Source: Pseudomonadota bacterium (GTDB lineage: Bacteria > Pseudomonadota > Gammaproteobacteria > Steroidobacterales > Woeseiaceae). From it: a stretch of 6,777 nt of DNA. Positions 5,851 to 6,777 of the stretch are shown here, in pieces. The DNA lies in NCBI GenBank assembly GCA_022360335.1, contig JAKSCZ010000153.1:1-6777 (forward strand). Direction: 5' to 3'. A model generated the notes under the pieces. That model searched no databases. It had not been told where the DNA came from and saw nothing but the letters and a program-made list of their open reading frames with translations. A program made the position numbers and the translations under genes. Position 1 is the first letter of the stretch. Each line of letters begins with the position of its first letter.

Positions 5851-6777
5851 CGGGAAAGTACCTCCTTGCGATCGACCAGGGGACGAGCAGCAGCCGCACC
5901 GTCGTCTACGATCACGACGCCCGCGTCATCGCGAGCGCGCAGCAGGAGTTTCCGCAGATCTACCCGCAGCCCGGCTGGGTCGAACACGACCCCGAGGCGA
6001 TCTGGGACTCCGTCACGTCGGTTACGCGCGACGCCATGCATCGCGCAGGCGCGCAGGCCGCCGACATCACCGCGATCGGTATCACGAACCAGCGGGAGAC
6101 CACGGTCATCTGGGATCGCGACACGGGTAAGCCCGTCCACAACGCCATCGTCTGGCAGGACCGGCGAACGGCCGGGCGCTGCCGGTCGTTCAGGGACGAC
6201 GGGTTCGAAGACGCGGTCACGGCGAAGACGGGACTCCGGCTCGACCCGTACTTCTCGGGAACGAAGATCGCATGGATACTCGACAACGTCGACGGCGTCC
6301 GCGCGCGAGCCGAGTCGGGCCAGCTCGCATTCGGCACGATCGACTGCTTCCTGCTATGGCGGCTGACCGGTGGGCGCGTGCATGCGACGGATGCCACCAA
6401 CGCGTCCCGGACGCTGCTTTACAACATTCATACCCTGCAGTGGGACGACGAGCTGCTCGAGATGCTGTCGATCCCGCGTACACTGCTGCCCGAGGTCCGT
6501 GACTGCGCGGCCGATTTCGGTGTCGCCAGCGACGCCTGTCCCGGCGGCGAGGTGCCCGTACTGGGCATCGCCGGCGACCAGCAGGCCGCGCTGATCGGGC
6601 AGGCCGGCTTCGAACACGGCATGACGAAGAGCACGTACGGCACAGGGTGTTTCGTCATCGCGAATACGGGCGGCGAGGCACTGGCGTCGCGCAACCACCT
6701 GTTGACGACGATTGCAATGCGCATCGACGGCGACGTGACCTACGGCCTCGAAGGCAGCGTGTTCGTCGCCGGTTCGG
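5847..6777 (+). CDS. glpK: Glycerol kinase (N-terminal 310 codons, cut by window end)
   Basis: Glycerol kinase (EC 2.7.1.30) phosphorylates glycerol to sn-glycerol 3-phosphate with ATP in the cytoplasm, trapping glycerol after uptake. Seen: the ATP phosphate-1 motif AIDQGTSSSRTVVYD (8-22), WVEHDP, ITNQRETTVIWDRDTGKP (79-96) with glycerol-binding R83 and E84, VWQDRR with W103, DPYFSGTKIAW with Y135, TDATNASRTLLYNIHTLQWD, and GIAGDQQAALIGQ with D244 as the catalytic base, then KSTYGTGCF. These match the E. coli enzyme almost position for position. The segment ACPGGEVPVLG before GIAGDQQ lacks the arginine of the E. coli fructose-1,6-bisphosphate site, so allosteric control by that metabolite may be absent. 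The ATG overlaps the thioesterase stop by 4 bp, with GGGA (5837-5840) 6 nt upstream. About 190 residues remain outside the window. Confidence 0.96.
   Translation, partial: MTGKYLLAIDQGTSSSRTVVYDHDARVIASAQQEFPQIYPQPGWVEHDPEAIWDSVTSVTRDAMHRAGAQAADITAIGITNQRETTVIWDRDTGKPVHNAIVWQDRRTAGRCRSFRDDGFEDAVTAKTGLRLDPYFSGTKIAWILDNVDGVRARAESGQLAFGTIDCFLLWRLTGGRVHATDATNASRTLLYNIHTLQWDDELLEMLSIPRTLLPEVRDCAADFGVASDACPGGEVPVLGIAGDQQAALIGQAGFEHGMTKSTYGTGCFVIANTGGEALASRNHLLTTIAMRIDGDVTYGLEGSVFVAGS

Overview
The window is GC-rich, densely coding chromosomal DNA, most like a Pseudomonadota (possibly gammaproteobacterial) aerobe. The reasons are a COX15-type heme A synthase, an FMN-dependent 2-hydroxy-acid dehydrogenase, a single-domain cold-shock protein, and strong G/C bias at third codon positions. 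The taxonomic call is an inference from gene content only. I see no insertion sequence, CRISPR array, tRNA or rRNA gene, or phage gene.

Layout. Positions 1-387 (minus) hold the N-terminal 129 codons of heme A synthase (ctaA/COX15), cut by the window edge. It is divergent from an FMN-dependent alpha-hydroxy-acid dehydrogenase (419-1570, plus), with only 31 bp between the start codons. A 259-bp gap (1571-1829) holds a possible terminator and a strong hairpin ahead of a 70-aa cold-shock protein (1830-2042). An 11-bp perfect inverted repeat (2081-2108) follows. Next come a small DUF7009-like protein (about 2123-2506) and, 2 bp later, a 75-aa ORF that starts as a DUF2461 protein but ends early with an unfamiliar tail (2509-2736), probably a gene remnant. 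A membrane-anchored thioredoxin-fold protein with a CPFC motif (2726-3316, minus) converges on it with an 11-bp overlap.

From 3407 to the right edge runs a tightly packed plus-strand operon: acetoacetate-CoA ligase (aacS), a hot-dog fold thioesterase (1-bp overlap) and glycerol kinase (glpK, 4-bp overlap, cut by the window end). A plausible sigma-70 promoter lies in the gap upstream of aacS. The three products suggest coordinated use of acetoacetate (ketone body or PHB breakdown product), an acyl-CoA hydrolysis step, and glycerol phosphorylation. They share carbon and lipid catabolism rather than forming one known linear pathway.

Nothing here is clearly a new defence or mobile system. The most notable points are the truncated DUF2461 gene, the predicted leaderless hydroxy-acid dehydrogenase transcript whose promoter sits over the ctaA start, the two strong hairpins flanking the cold-shock gene, and the unusual aacS-thioesterase-glpK coupling.
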